This document shows positions 9,785 through 18,854 of a stretch of DNA of 57,782 nt, piece by piece (position 1 is the stretch's first letter; the number at the start of each line of letters is the position of its first letter). The notes beneath the pieces were generated by a model. It was not told the origin of the DNA. It did not search any database and saw nothing but the letters and a program-made list of their open reading frames with translations. This DNA is from Prochlorococcus sp. AG-363-P19 (GTDB taxonomy: Bacteria; Cyanobacteriota; Cyanobacteriia; PCC-6307; Cyanobiaceae). Position numbers and translations under genes: made by a program. The stretch covers positions 1-57,782 of the forward strand of contig QCGG01000012.1 in assembly GCA_003280055.1 (NCBI GenBank), written 5' to 3'.

Positions 9785-10381
9785 ATGATAAGAAAAAATC
9801 AAAATTACCCATGGTCCGTGATTCCTTCTTGGATTCCTCTAGACGAATGTGCTTACTGGAAATCAATAGTATTTAACTCTTTGATCTGGGAGCAACCTGT
9901 TATTAAGCTCTTTGGGAAAAAATATTCTGTTCCTCGTAAAACCTCATTTATGGGTAAAAATGGAACTTTATATTCTTACAGTGGTATAAATCAAAAAGCT
10001 AGTGGATGGACAGAATGGATGCTACCCCTTCTAGCTCGTGTTAATCAGACTTGCTTTTGTGAGTTTAATGGCTGTCTTTTTAACCTGTATAGAGACGGGA
10101 ATGATTCAATGGGGTGGCATTCAGATAATGAAACAGAGTTAGACAATCAAAAACCTATTGCTTCTTTGTCTTTTGGTGCTACCAGAGATTTTGTATTGAA
10201 ACATAGATATCTGAAATATAGTATCTCGATTAAGCTTGGTGATGGAGACCTTCTAATTATGTATCCACCATGCCAAAAGGAGTGGATTCATTCATTACCT
10301 AAACGAAGAAAAATCAATCAGTCAAGAATAAATTTGACTTTTAGATGTTTCCTAAGTAGGAATGAATCTTTAAGTTATTGA
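9785..10381 (+). CDS. AlkB-like 2-oxoglutarate/Fe(II) dioxygenase
   Basis: Predicted oxidative dealkylase of alkylated DNA or RNA bases. The iron ligands are H112xD114 in MGWHSDNE and His169 in EWIHSLPK; the 2-oxoglutarate-binding motif RxNxTxR is exact at R181-N183-T185-R187 (RINLTFR). The N-terminal part (ISWIPLD-like, then PRKTSFMG and YSYSG) matches the nucleotide-recognition lid of the ALKBH2/3-like bacterial group. At 198 residues it is full length. It is divergent from the fusion kinase and convergent with the Ala/Lys/Glu-repeat gene. Confidence 0.93.
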   Translation: MIRKNQNYPWSVIPSWIPLDECAYWKSIVFNSLIWEQPVIKLFGKKYSVPRKTSFMGKNGTLYSYSGINQKASGWTEWMLPLLARVNQTCFCEFNGCLFNLYRDGNDSMGWHSDNETELDNQKPIASLSFGATRDFVLKHRYLKYSISIKLGDGDLLIMYPPCQKEWIHSLPKRRKINQSRINLTFRCFLSRNESLSY

Positions 10382-10383
10382 TT

Positions 10384-10407
10384 AATAATTGCTTTTAATC
10401 AATTATT
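10384..10407. terminator. AT-rich inverted repeat between convergent genes
   Basis: Perfect 8-base arms (AATAATTG / CAATTATT) around an 8-base loop, right after the AlkB stop and overlapping the stop codon of the gene on the other strand. Weak stem with a short T run, so only a tentative bidirectional terminator. Confidence 0.35.
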
Positions 10408-10696
10408 TTCCCTGCTTCTTATCCCCTTCTCTCTCGCTTTTCGCTTTTGCCTCTGCTTGAGCTTTTGCCTTCGCCTTGGCTTCTGCCTCTGCTTTTAGCC
10501 TTGCTTCATTTGCAGCAGCTTCTGCTCTTGCCTTAGCCTCTGCTTCTGCCTTTGCTTTTGCCTCTGCTTGTTCCCTAATAGCTTGTTCAGCCTTGTAATT
10601 TTTGGCAGATTGGCCATCAAAAAACTTTGCCAGGCCTATTAAAACTGGCACATGCGCAATTCCGCCTGCAACTACTGCGAATTGGGAGTAGGCCAT
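10403..10696 (-). CDS. Small protein with Ala/Lys/Glu-repeat tail
   Basis: No function assigned. From ATG 10696 the first 30 residues are hydrophobic/uncharged (MAYSQFAVVAGGIAHVPVLI), enough for one membrane helix. The rest is a low-complexity run of alternating Ala with Lys/Glu/Arg (AEAKAKAEAEAKARAEAAAN style), which should form a long charged single alpha helix or coiled coil resembling TolA or PspA-type stalks. An in-frame TTG at 10732 would add 12 polar residues. The repeat DNA (gcc ttt gct/tct triplets) is prone to length change between strains. Confidence 0.65.
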   Translation of the reverse strand: MAYSQFAVVAGGIAHVPVLIGLAKFFDGQSAKNYKAEQAIREQAEAKAKAEAEAKARAEAAANEARLKAEAEAKAKAKAQAEAKAKSEREGDKKQGK

Positions 10697-10869
10697 ACTT
10701 TTTTTATTGCTGTAGTTTGATTTTACATCCAAAAACCAATTGATTTCTTTTTAGTAACTACTCGTTCTTATTTCTTAGGGACTGAGATCATCCATCGAAT
10801 TCGTATTTTGAGATAACTACACCTAATTTGAGAGATCTTTTATGCTCCCGATTTATTCCACTTGCCCTT

Positions 10870-11610
10870 TCACATCATTTGATTTAGGAATTTTCTACTA
10901 CGAGCCTCCTTCGCGTTAGTAAAGAACTCCTTTGGCGATGATGTCTCAATAAGTCTTCCTTTATCCATAAACATAATTCTGTCCGCCACTTCTCTAGCGA
11001 AATTAATCTCGTGAGTAACAATAACCATGGTCATCCCTTTTCTGGCTAGAAGTCTTATTGCATCAAGGACTTCTTTCACTCTTTCAGGATCTAAAGCACT
11101 AGTCGGTTCGTCAAAAAGCATTATCACTGGATCTATAGCCAGTGCTCTGGCTATAGCTACTCGTTGCTGTTGTCCTCCACTCAGTTGATTTGGATATTTC
11201 TGTGCCTGATCCTCGATGCCCATCTGAGCCAGTAGCTCATAGCCTTTTTTTTCAGCTTGCCGAACACTTTTCTTGTGGACCTTGGTTTGTGCCAACGTTA
11301 GATTTTTTATAACCGTCAAATGAGGAAATAAATTGAATTGTTGGAAAACCATACCTATTCGCTTCCTTATGAGTTTTATTTCCCTTTCATTCCTATCAGG
11401 AGTGAAAGTTATTCCAAGTACTTCAATATTGCCATTATCGATTACTTCTAAGCCATTAAACGTTCTGATCAGAGTACTTTTACCTGATCCTGATGGTCCC
11501 ATTATCACCAGTACCTCTCCTGAGAAAACTTCCATTGAAACACTATCGATGGCTTTCTGCTCTTGAATAAAAGATTTAGATATCTTTGTTGCTTTTATAA
11601 CGTGTTTCAT
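10870..11610 (-). CDS. aapP: Amino acid ABC transporter ATPase (AapP/GlnQ/BgtA type)
   Basis: Cytoplasmic ATPase powering the importer encoded upstream. From ATG 11610 it has Walker A GPSGSGKS, the Q-loop in VFQQFNLFPHLTV, signature LSGGQQQRVAIARAL, Walker B VIMLFDEPTSALDPE and the switch His in VTHEINFAREVAD, all diagnostic of polar amino acid transporter ATPases. Starts further upstream (to 11700) would run into the permease gene; ATG 11610 lies 2 bases after that gene's stop, so translation is probably coupled. Last gene of the four-gene operon. Confidence 0.93.
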   Translation of the reverse strand: MKHVIKATKISKSFIQEQKAIDSVSMEVFSGEVLVIMGPSGSGKSTLIRTFNGLEVIDNGNIEVLGITFTPDRNEREIKLIRKRIGMVFQQFNLFPHLTVIKNLTLAQTKVHKKSVRQAEKKGYELLAQMGIEDQAQKYPNQLSGGQQQRVAIARALAIDPVIMLFDEPTSALDPERVKEVLDAIRLLARKGMTMVIVTHEINFAREVADRIMFMDKGRLIETSSPKEFFTNAKEARSRKFLNQMM

Positions 11611-11612
11611 GA

Positions 11613-12635
11613 TTAATTTATCCTGTTTAGACTGGTCTCGAAACTTTTTGCCAATAGAGACATTAAGGTACATATTAACCAATAGCATAGACCAAGCCAA
11701 ACATATACTTCCATATATCTACCAATGTATTCTGGATTTGCTAGAAGGCTTCTACTTATGCCAACTAATTCAACTAATCCTAGGATAGCCATTAGACTTG
11801 TATTTTGAAGTAAACCAATTGCTTGGTTAGTAAGTGAGGGTAATGAGACTCGAAGTGCTTGGGGTAAAATTACTAGCATAAATACCTGTACTTTATTTAA
11901 ACCGAGAACTTCCCCTGCTTCGACCTGTGTTTCTGGGATAGCTTGAATACCACCTCTTACATCTTCTGCAACATAGGCGGCTGCAAAAAAAGCGAAGGAA
12001 ATAATTGACCTCATTACTCTACTTAATTCAAAATCAACTGGTAGAAATAGTGGAATCAGTAGTTGACCGAAAAATAAAACAGAAATCAATGGTAATGCTC
12101 GTACAACATCTATATATAGTTTGCAAACTCTACTTAATATATTCATATGACTTTGTCGCCCGAGTGCTAATACAATACCCATTGGTAAAGCAATGATTCC
12201 GCTACATAAGGTTATAAAAACTGTTAGCGTTATCCCTCCCCAGTAAATAGTAGGTATTGGTTCTAGAATCAATCCACCACCAATAAGAAATATTCCCATG
12301 GGGATAATACTTATCCAGGCTATATATAAGTACTTTTTAAGCATTTTATTTTTTGGTTTCAATAATGTCTTTAGCGTCAGAATAAATATCATTAGGAGCC
12401 AAACCAAAGGCCTCCATTGTTGAAGGGTCGGGTAACTACCTGTTAGATACAAATTAAAATTCTGACTTATTACATTCCATTTCGCATGAAAGGTTATCCA
12501 ATTGAATAACTTATTTATAGATGTTGTTATAAAAAATAGGAGAATTAATGATATTAATGAATCAACTCTAGTCGCAAAAAAGTTTTTGGAAAGATATTTA
12601 TGAAACCCTAAAATTCTTTTAATGTAACTGTTCAT
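11613..12635 (-). CDS. aapM: Polar amino acid ABC permease (AapM type)
   Basis: Inner-membrane subunit of the general amino acid importer. The C-terminal half holds the BPD_transp_1/HisM motif (SFAFFAAAYVAEDVRGGIQAIPETQVEAG in pieces, then GLNKVQVFMLVILPQALRVSLPSL), the EAA loop that docks the ATPase. The N-terminal 130 residues carry extra helices, as in AapM rather than short HisM. Its start codon overlaps the AapQ stop by one base (ATGA-type junction at 12635), showing translational coupling. Confidence 0.9.
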   Translation of the reverse strand: MNSYIKRILGFHKYLSKNFFATRVDSLISLILLFFITTSINKLFNWITFHAKWNVISQNFNLYLTGSYPTLQQWRPLVWLLMIFILTLKTLLKPKNKMLKKYLYIAWISIIPMGIFLIGGGLILEPIPTIYWGGITLTVFITLCSGIIALPMGIVLALGRQSHMNILSRVCKLYIDVVRALPLISVLFFGQLLIPLFLPVDFELSRVMRSIISFAFFAAAYVAEDVRGGIQAIPETQVEAGEVLGLNKVQVFMLVILPQALRVSLPSLTNQAIGLLQNTSLMAILGLVELVGISRSLLANPEYIGRYMEVYVWLGLCYWLICTLMSLLAKSFETSLNRIN

Positions 12636-13534
12636 TATCTCTTAAGTTGATATCGCATTGAGACTTTATTAAGTCTTTCCATGATTTGACTTATCATTAA
12701 ATTTAGGATTAGAAAGCATATTAGTAATAGGAAAAAAACTTCTATAGCCCTACCAGTCTGAGTAATTGTTGTATCTCCAATTGCATATATATCTGCGTAA
12801 CCTATCGCAATTGCTAGAGTGCTGTTTTTTGCTAAATTTAAATACTGACTAGTTAAACCAGGAATAATGGCAGGCATTGCTTGAGGTAGAACAATTAATC
12901 TTAGTCCTTCTCTAAATGAGATCCCAAGGCTTTTAAAGGCTTCCCATTGGCCTTTTTCAACTGAGTTTATTGCGCCTCTTATTACTTCTGCTATGGAAGC
13001 TCCTGTAAAGACACTTAAGCCAAGAAGTAGGGCTGTGAATTCTGGACTTAGCTTAATGCCAATTAAATTGATGCCTTGATTTGATAGGGTAATAGCTTCT
13101 CCAATTAAAGTAATAGGTATTTTTGGCAGATTTAGTAAGCATACAAAATACCAAAATAATAATTGTAATAATAGTGGTATCTGTCTTACTAAGGCAACAT
13201 AAAATTTGCTAAGATTTCTTAAAAGTATATTGCTACTATAAGCGCATACCCCTGATATGGTACCGATTATTGTTGACAGAAATAAACTTGCTCCAATTAC
13301 TTTTAATCCATTAACCAAGCCAACTATAAGTGCCCAAGCGTATGTGTCGGTTGGTTTGTATGGTAATGAGTTTTCTGAGAGTGCAAAGCCTGCTGGCTTT
13401 AGTAACCAATTAAAGCTTATTCCCATATCATTCCTCATTAAATTAACAATTAGATTATTAATAAGAATGGCGCCTAATATTGAAAATATAAATAAGATAA
13501 CTATTTGAATGAGATCTGACTTGTTAAGCTTCAT
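12635..13534 (-). CDS. aapQ: Polar amino acid ABC permease (AapQ type)
   Basis: Second membrane subunit, partner of AapM. About seven hydrophobic segments; EAA loop region GAINSVEKGQWEAFKSLGIS followed by LIVLPQAMPAIIPGLTSQYLNL is typical of the family. Helix 1 (IVILFIFSILGAILINNLI) and a periplasmic segment with 'WLLKPAGFALSE' match AapQ. It lies 6 bases downstream of the binding-protein gene in the same operon. Confidence 0.9.
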   Translation of the reverse strand: MKLNKSDLIQIVILFIFSILGAILINNLIVNLMRNDMGISFNWLLKPAGFALSENSLPYKPTDTYAWALIVGLVNGLKVIGASLFLSTIIGTISGVCAYSSNILLRNLSKFYVALVRQIPLLLQLLFWYFVCLLNLPKIPITLIGEAITLSNQGINLIGIKLSPEFTALLLGLSVFTGASIAEVIRGAINSVEKGQWEAFKSLGISFREGLRLIVLPQAMPAIIPGLTSQYLNLAKNSTLAIAIGYADIYAIGDTTITQTGRAIEVFFLLLICFLILNLMISQIMERLNKVSMRYQLKR

Positions 13535-13540
13535 GTTCGA

Positions 13541-14653
13541 TTAATTTATTGGTGGAGCTATCATTAGACCGCCATTCAAAAAGTTATTATTGAGCCCTCT
13601 TTTTATTGGAACTCCACTATTCGGACCTAGATGTCGATTGTATATTTCCCCATAATTGCCAGTGGCTTTAATTACCTTGACTACAAAATCATTTGGCAAA
13701 TCAAGTTTTTTACCAAGTTCGCCATCAACTCCGAGAAGTCTTCTTAAGGAGGATAATTTTGGATTTCGTTTTGCTAGACTAAGCTTTGAATCTATATTCT
13801 GTTGCGTGATTCCATATTCTTCAGCACTAAAAAGGGCGAATATAACCCATCTGATGGCGTCTCCTAGTTTTTGATCATTACCCATTGAGGCAGGCGCAAG
13901 AGGTTCTTTACTAAGGATTTCTTTTAGGATTATATGCTGACTGGGATTTTTAAAGGAGCTTCTGGCTGCTGCCAATTGTGAACGATCCGATGTCATTGCT
14001 TTGCACCTTCCTTGACGATAACCAGCAATAACTTGATTTAGATCTTGATATTTTATAGGTTTATATTCAATGTTGTTTTCTTGGAAGGTATCGTTTAGGT
14101 TTTGTTCGGTTGTAGTACCTGAGCCTACACATATATTACTTTTATTAAGATCTTCAATTCGCTTTATCTTACTGTTTTTTTTCACCATAAGTCCTTGGCC
14201 ATCATGGAAGACTACTGGACCAAAGGTTAAACCATTTCCTCCTACAGAGTCTCTACTAAGATTAAAAGTTGTATTCCTTGAAAGTAAATCAACCTCACCA
14301 GTTTTAAGAGCAGTAAACCTTTCGGTTGCTGTTAAAGGCCTATATTGAACTCTATTTTTATCACCTAATACTGCAGCAGCAATTGCTTGACAAATTTCAA
14401 TATCTAAGCCCTTGTAATTCCCATCTTTGCCTAGAAAACTGAAACCTGGAATTTTACCACTAACCCCACAAACTAGTTCCCCTCTTTTCTTAATTAGATC
14501 TAGTCTGGATGTATCTATGCTATTTATAGTTGCACATCCGCTACAAAGTATAGAAAGGGCAATGGAATTAAAAATGTATTTGCTTTGCCTTTGAACGCTT
14601 CTTCTGTTCTGAGGCTTAGCCTTATTGTTATGTTTTTCCTTTGCATGAGGCAT
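13541..14653 (-). CDS. aapJ: Periplasmic amino acid-binding protein (AapJ/NatF type)
   Basis: Captures L-amino acids for the AapQMP importer; family 3 solute-binding protein. Signs: RGELVCGVSGKIPGFSFLG, YKGLDIEICQAIAAAVLGD, LTATERFTALKTGEVDLLSRNTT (split here), DGQGLMV and the C-terminal LGPNSGVPIKRGLNN. At 370 residues it is a little long because the N-terminus has a Lys/Arg/Asn-rich head before the hydrophobic stretch IFNSIALSILCSGCA. That Cys could be a lipobox, but position -3 is Cys rather than Leu, so lipid anchoring is uncertain. First gene of the operon; its promoter should be in 14654-14802. In cyanobacteria the homologous Nat/Bgt system imports neutral and acidic amino acids. Confidence 0.92.
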   Translation of the reverse strand: MPHAKEKHNNKAKPQNRRSVQRQSKYIFNSIALSILCSGCATINSIDTSRLDLIKKRGELVCGVSGKIPGFSFLGKDGNYKGLDIEICQAIAAAVLGDKNRVQYRPLTATERFTALKTGEVDLLSRNTTFNLSRDSVGGNGLTFGPVVFHDGQGLMVKKNSKIKRIEDLNKSNICVGSGTTTEQNLNDTFQENNIEYKPIKYQDLNQVIAGYRQGRCKAMTSDRSQLAAARSSFKNPSQHIILKEILSKEPLAPASMGNDQKLGDAIRWVIFALFSAEEYGITQQNIDSKLSLAKRNPKLSSLRRLLGVDGELGKKLDLPNDFVVKVIKATGNYGEIYNRHLGPNSGVPIKRGLNNNFLNGGLMIAPPIN

Positions 14654-14802
14654 GTAAATCTCCTTTTAGAAATTCAATTTTAAATCTTATTATATTAATA
14701 AACTTTAGCCTGCTATCAACTGTAGTTAATTTTTTTGCAAAATAATATAGAACTACATAATATGCTTCTAATTATTTCCTAACTTTAGGATATCTACCCA
14801 GA

Positions 14803-16395
14803 TTACGCATGGGATGTTTCTTGTCCTCCTAGCCTATCGAATAAATTTAGGCTTTCTTGGTTAAGCCCAACAACCTCTACTTTTGAACCACCAGAACTAA
14901 GCTTTTTGATCACTTGATCTAGTGCCCCCACGCCACTTTGGTCCCATAGATGTGCATTGCTCATATCTATTACTATTTTAGCCGGGTGGTCATGAAAATT
15001 AAAACCTTGAACAAAATAGATTTGACTTACAAAAAACAATTGTCCAGTCACTTGATAATGAACTTCTTCATTGTTGATTATTTTTGTTGATACATTTATT
15101 ACCTTTGCAACTTTTCTACTAAACAGAATACCTGCTAATGCAACACCTGATATTACTCCTAATGCGAGATTATGTGGAGTTGTTAACATGGTCACTGAAA
15201 ATGTCATTAACATAACGCAAGTATCACTTCTTGGTATTTTTCTAATATTCTTTAACCCATTAATATCTGCTGTACTTACTGCAATTGTGATCATCACAGA
15301 CACTAGTGCAGCCATAGGGATTTGTTCGAGCCATGATCTCCCAAGAAGGATCATTATTAATAGACTTATACCTGAAAAAAAAGTTGATAACCTTGTTCGA
15401 CCACCATTTTCTGCATTCATTACAGATTGTCCAACTAATGCGCAACCCGCCATTCCCCCAAATAGTGATGAAACAATATTTGCAATTCCTTGACCCCTAG
15501 CCTCTTGGTCCTTGTTTGAATTGCTATCCGTAATTTCATCGAGAATGTTTTGTGTTAGGAATGTTTCCATGAGGCCTACGAGAGAAATTGCAAAAGCTGT
15601 TGGTAAAACTATTCCTAATGTTTCAAGGCCAAATGGTACTTTGCCATCAACTAATCTTCCGAATGGCAGGCCTAGGGTTGGCAAACCTGTAGGGAGTTGT
15701 CCTAAATCTTTTACTGTAGGAATCTCTAAATCAAGCCCTTTACTTTTAAGCCCTACGCTAATAAATGTTAGGGCTACTATTGCGACCAATTGTGATGGAA
15801 CTAGTCTTGTTAGTTTTGGGAGACCATAAATAATTACCAGTCCAATTATTACTAATAACCATACTATTAGCACTTGACTGCCTTGAGGAAGGGAATTCTC
15901 TGTGCTCTGTTTGACTATCTTTTCTCCATAATGCATTGTTACGCCTAGTTGAGGTAATTGTGCTTGGAAAATCAATAAAGCTAGTGCATTTACAAAACCA
16001 CTAAGAACCCCAGTCGGTACAAATCTCATCTGATAGGCCAAGCGACAATATCCCCATAGGATTTGAAAGACCCCTGTTAGTAAACCTGCCGCCAAAAGGT
16101 ATGACAGACCCAGGCCCTCGCCTTGTGCATTTCCTCTTGCCACAAGATCTGTCATTAGAAGTGCCGTAGAGCCTGTGGCTGAGGTGATCATTGCCTTTCG
16201 TCCTCCGACAAAGGCAATTGTCACAGAGAGCAGAAAGGCACCAAATAAACCAACTCGAGGATCTACTCCGGCAATTCCAGAGAATGCTATTGCTTCAGGA
16301 ATCATTGCGAATGCGACCACCAAGCCAGAAAGAATGTCTTTTCTGGGGTTATCGAACCATTGATCAATAGCTCTGGATTTTGGTTCTTTGATCAC
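14803..16395 (-). CDS. SulP-family anion transporter with STAS domain
   Basis: Inner-membrane transporter of the SulP/SLC26 family, with the core about 1-430 ([51 protein letters not shown]) and a C-terminal STAS domain ([20 protein letters not shown]). Cyanobacterial members include BicA, a sodium-dependent bicarbonate transporter, and sulfate transporters; which one this is cannot be told from sequence alone. No carbonic anhydrase is adjacent. It follows the FAD oxidase gene by 31 bases on the same strand and may be cotranscribed. Confidence 0.88.
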   Translation of the reverse strand: MIKEPKSRAIDQWFDNPRKDILSGLVVAFAMIPEAIAFSGIAGVDPRVGLFGAFLLSVTIAFVGGRKAMITSATGSTALLMTDLVARGNAQGEGLGLSYLLAAGLLTGVFQILWGYCRLAYQMRFVPTGVLSGFVNALALLIFQAQLPQLGVTMHYGEKIVKQSTENSLPQGSQVLIVWLLVIIGLVIIYGLPKLTRLVPSQLVAIVALTFISVGLKSKGLDLEIPTVKDLGQLPTGLPTLGLPFGRLVDGKVPFGLETLGIVLPTAFAISLVGLMETFLTQNILDEITDSNSNKDQEARGQGIANIVSSLFGGMAGCALVGQSVMNAENGGRTRLSTFFSGISLLIMILLGRSWLEQIPMAALVSVMITIAVSTADINGLKNIRKIPRSDTCVMLMTFSVTMLTTPHNLALGVISGVALAGILFSRKVAKVINVSTKIINNEEVHYQVTGQLFFVSQIYFVQGFNFHDHPAKIVIDMSNAHLWDQSGVGALDQVIKKLSSGGSKVEVVGLNQESLNLFDRLGGQETSHA

Positions 16396-16426
16396 TTAAT
16401 TAATGCTCCGTTTGAGTGAAAGTACA

Positions 16427-17734
16427 TCACAATGCTGGTAATAACCCATTTGGGTCGTAAATAGACTTCAGATCTTGAAGTTCTGGAAGCCATTCTCCAA
16501 AGGCTGACTTTATTTCTTTCTGGTGCCAATCGAGATGTTGGTGCATTTGTGCCAGATGTACACCAGGACAGTTTGCTTCGAGGGTTTCCCATACATCTTT
16601 TAGCCATTTGATGCTTTCGACTCTCCCTTTAACATCGTTTTTCTCCCAGCTCGCGGTAATCCACGGTTTCCACATTGCATTTTTATCGATGAATGAGAAT
16701 GATTCCAGAGAGTTTTGTTCGTTAAATCCTCCAAGTTGTTGTGATGAGATTGTGCAATTGGGATGAGGTCGATTTTTAATCAAGCTTGATAGAGATTTAA
16801 TTATGTCTTCGCAGTAATCACCCCATTCTGGGCCAAGAATCCCAAGGACTTCAGAATGAATTCTAATTGATATTTTGCTCTTATTTGATACTTCTGATAT
16901 TAAATTTGGAAGCATATGAAGACCATTAATAGGAATTATTTCTTCATCATCTATTGCCCTAACAGATTTAATTAGTCTGGAAAGACTATCTTTCGAACTA
17001 TTATTTGAATTAACCATTACTGCATATGCAGTAATTTCACTTCCCCATGACCACTGTAAGCTTGCTGATGATGGCCATTTTTCTGAATCTGAAATAAGTT
17101 TGCTAAGTTCTTTTTGGGTAACCTTAGATTTCCAGAAATAGATAGGTTGAAGAGGAAGTGTCTTAAGTTTTAGGCTTGTAATGATAGCTAAGAATGGAGC
17201 AGCTCCACATAGTGCTTTCCAATGTTTCTTTTCAAATAAATCCGCTGATTGGTTGGGTTTAGAGAAAGTAAAACTTTCACCTGTCCCCCATATTCCATTG
17301 ATTTCTAAGGTTTGGTCAATTGCAAGGCCTTGGCATCTACTTAATGGGCTGATACCTCCGCTGAGTATATATCCCATTCCTGTTTCTCCTGAAAGGCCTG
17401 TAGGAAAGGATCTTTTGTATTTAAGCAGCTCTCCTAAGAGAACTTTCATGGTAAGCCCTGCTCCGAGTTCAACTACATTCTCATTTGGTTGAAAAATTAT
17501 TTCCTTACAACACTTTCTTAAATCAAGGGTCCAATGACCATCAGCCGCACATCGCGTCGAAGTGCCTCCACTACAGACCAGGAGAGGTTTTGGCTCAAGT
17601 TGCTTTTCCTTTAGAAGCCTTTGCAGACTCTCATCAACTCTGGTGATGGCGCCTGCAATTTCGGAGTCGTCTGCTAAGTAATTGGGAATACTCAAAAAAT
17701 GGTTCTTGATGGTTTTATATGCCTTGATAACCAA
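16427..17734 (-). CDS. FAD-binding (PCMH-type) oxidoreductase
   Basis: Soluble flavoenzyme of the FAD-linked oxidase superfamily (berberine-bridge/glycolate oxidase-like). Residues about 45-200 form the FAD domain: LLVCSGGTSTRCAADG, DLRKCCKEIIFQ, ENVVELGAGLTMKVLLGEL, GGISPLSRCQGLAIDQTLEI. The C-terminus ends in the usual LKSIYDPNGLLP. In berberine-type enzymes a His in the 'SGGH' motif binds FAD covalently; here it is Thr, so FAD is likely non-covalent. Substrate unknown. Start is TTG 17734. Operon-like spacing to SulP downstream. Confidence 0.8.
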   Translation of the reverse strand: MVIKAYKTIKNHFLSIPNYLADDSEIAGAITRVDESLQRLLKEKQLEPKPLLVCSGGTSTRCAADGHWTLDLRKCCKEIIFQPNENVVELGAGLTMKVLLGELLKYKRSFPTGLSGETGMGYILSGGISPLSRCQGLAIDQTLEINGIWGTGESFTFSKPNQSADLFEKKHWKALCGAAPFLAIITSLKLKTLPLQPIYFWKSKVTQKELSKLISDSEKWPSSASLQWSWGSEITAYAVMVNSNNSSKDSLSRLIKSVRAIDDEEIIPINGLHMLPNLISEVSNKSKISIRIHSEVLGILGPEWGDYCEDIIKSLSSLIKNRPHPNCTISSQQLGGFNEQNSLESFSFIDKNAMWKPWITASWEKNDVKGRVESIKWLKDVWETLEANCPGVHLAQMHQHLDWHQKEIKSAFGEWLPELQDLKSIYDPNGLLPAL

Positions 17735-17804
17735 GCGTAACTTTCTTTATGAATTAGTTCTATTACCTCTTAGGAGATACTGTTTGAGAAGGTGTAATTA
17801 AATT

Positions 17805-18854
17805 GTGACTAATTTATTCGACCATCAAGCTGAGGGAAGCCTTGGGGTATTGATTTGCGGGCATGGCAGTCGAAATCGGATTGCCGTGGAGGAATTCTCT
17901 AAATTAGTTGATTTGATAAAGCAAAGAATCCCAAAAATCCCTGTTAAATATGGTTATCTAGAATTTGCAAGGCCAATTATTAGGGAAGGTCTTGATGAGT
18001 TGCGAGATCTTTCTTTAGAAAGGGTTTTGGCAATTCCAGCGATGTTATTTGCAGCTTCGCATGCAAAAAATGACATACCTTCTGTACTGAATACCTATTC
18101 ATTAGAAACTGGCATACGGATTGATTACGGACGTGAATTGGGTGTTCATAGGTCAATGCTTGCAGCAGCAGGGGCAAGAATCACAGAGGTTATTACGTCA
18201 TCCCCAAATATCCCACTTTCAGAAACGATGCTTGTTGTCGTTGGTAGAGGTTCATCTGACCCTGACGCCAATTCAAATGTGACGAAAGTGACAAGAATGC
18301 TGACGGAGGCCTTTGGGTTTGGTTGGGGAGAAACCTTATTTTCTGGAGTTACGTTTCCCCTTGTAGAACCTGGCTTAAGGCACCTGGTAAAGCTAGGATT
18401 CAGAAGAATTATTGTTTTACCTTACTTCCTTTTTTCTGGAGTTTTAGTTAGTCGAATTAAGAATCATACTTTCAGGGTGGCAGATGAAAACCCGAAAGTA
18501 GAATTTATTTCTGCAGGATATCTTGGGAATCATCAATTTGTAGTTGATACTTTTATCCAACGTATAGAAGAGACCTTCAAGGGTGAAACTGATATGAATT
18601 GTGGATTATGTAAGTACAGAGATAAAATATTGGGTTTTGAATCTGAGGCTGGTCTTGTTCAAGCGAGTCACCATCATCATGTAGAGGGCCTTGCTGAAAC
18701 CTGCGATCTTTGTGATGACGAATGCACAGGAGCCTGCGATGACCCATTAAAAAAGAATCATGATAACCATTCTCATGATTCGCATTCGCATACTCACTTT
18801 CACCTGAAATACCCTCAAGCAGATCATCCACTTGGGCCTTCCAGCTTGACTTGA
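17805..18854 (+). CDS. cbiX: Sirohydrochlorin chelatase, CbiX type, with His/Cys-rich tail
   Basis: Class II chelatase that inserts Co2+ or Fe2+ into sirohydrochlorin for B12 or siroheme. Two chelatase repeats are visible: GVLICGHGSRNRIAVEEF (metal His in CGHGS) and TMLVVVGRGSSDPDAN, plus LLVSRIKNH-like region in the second half. The fused double-domain length with a C-terminal extension is typical of cyanobacterial CbiX. The last 80 residues hold CGLCKYRD, HHHHVEG, CDLCDDECTGACDD and a run of His pairs (HDNHSHDSHSHTHFH), a likely metal-storage or metal-relay tail. GTG start at 17805. B12 made by this pathway is needed by NrdJ elsewhere in the window. Confidence 0.88.
   Translation: MTNLFDHQAEGSLGVLICGHGSRNRIAVEEFSKLVDLIKQRIPKIPVKYGYLEFARPIIREGLDELRDLSLERVLAIPAMLFAASHAKNDIPSVLNTYSLETGIRIDYGRELGVHRSMLAAAGARITEVITSSPNIPLSETMLVVVGRGSSDPDANSNVTKVTRMLTEAFGFGWGETLFSGVTFPLVEPGLRHLVKLGFRRIIVLPYFLFSGVLVSRIKNHTFRVADENPKVEFISAGYLGNHQFVVDTFIQRIEETFKGETDMNCGLCKYRDKILGFESEAGLVQASHHHHVEGLAETCDLCDDECTGACDDPLKKNHDNHSHDSHSHTHFHLKYPQADHPLGPSSLT

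Noticed and set aside
15071-15493. 140-codon plus-strand frame
   Set aside because: Antisense shadow of the SulP transporter gene.
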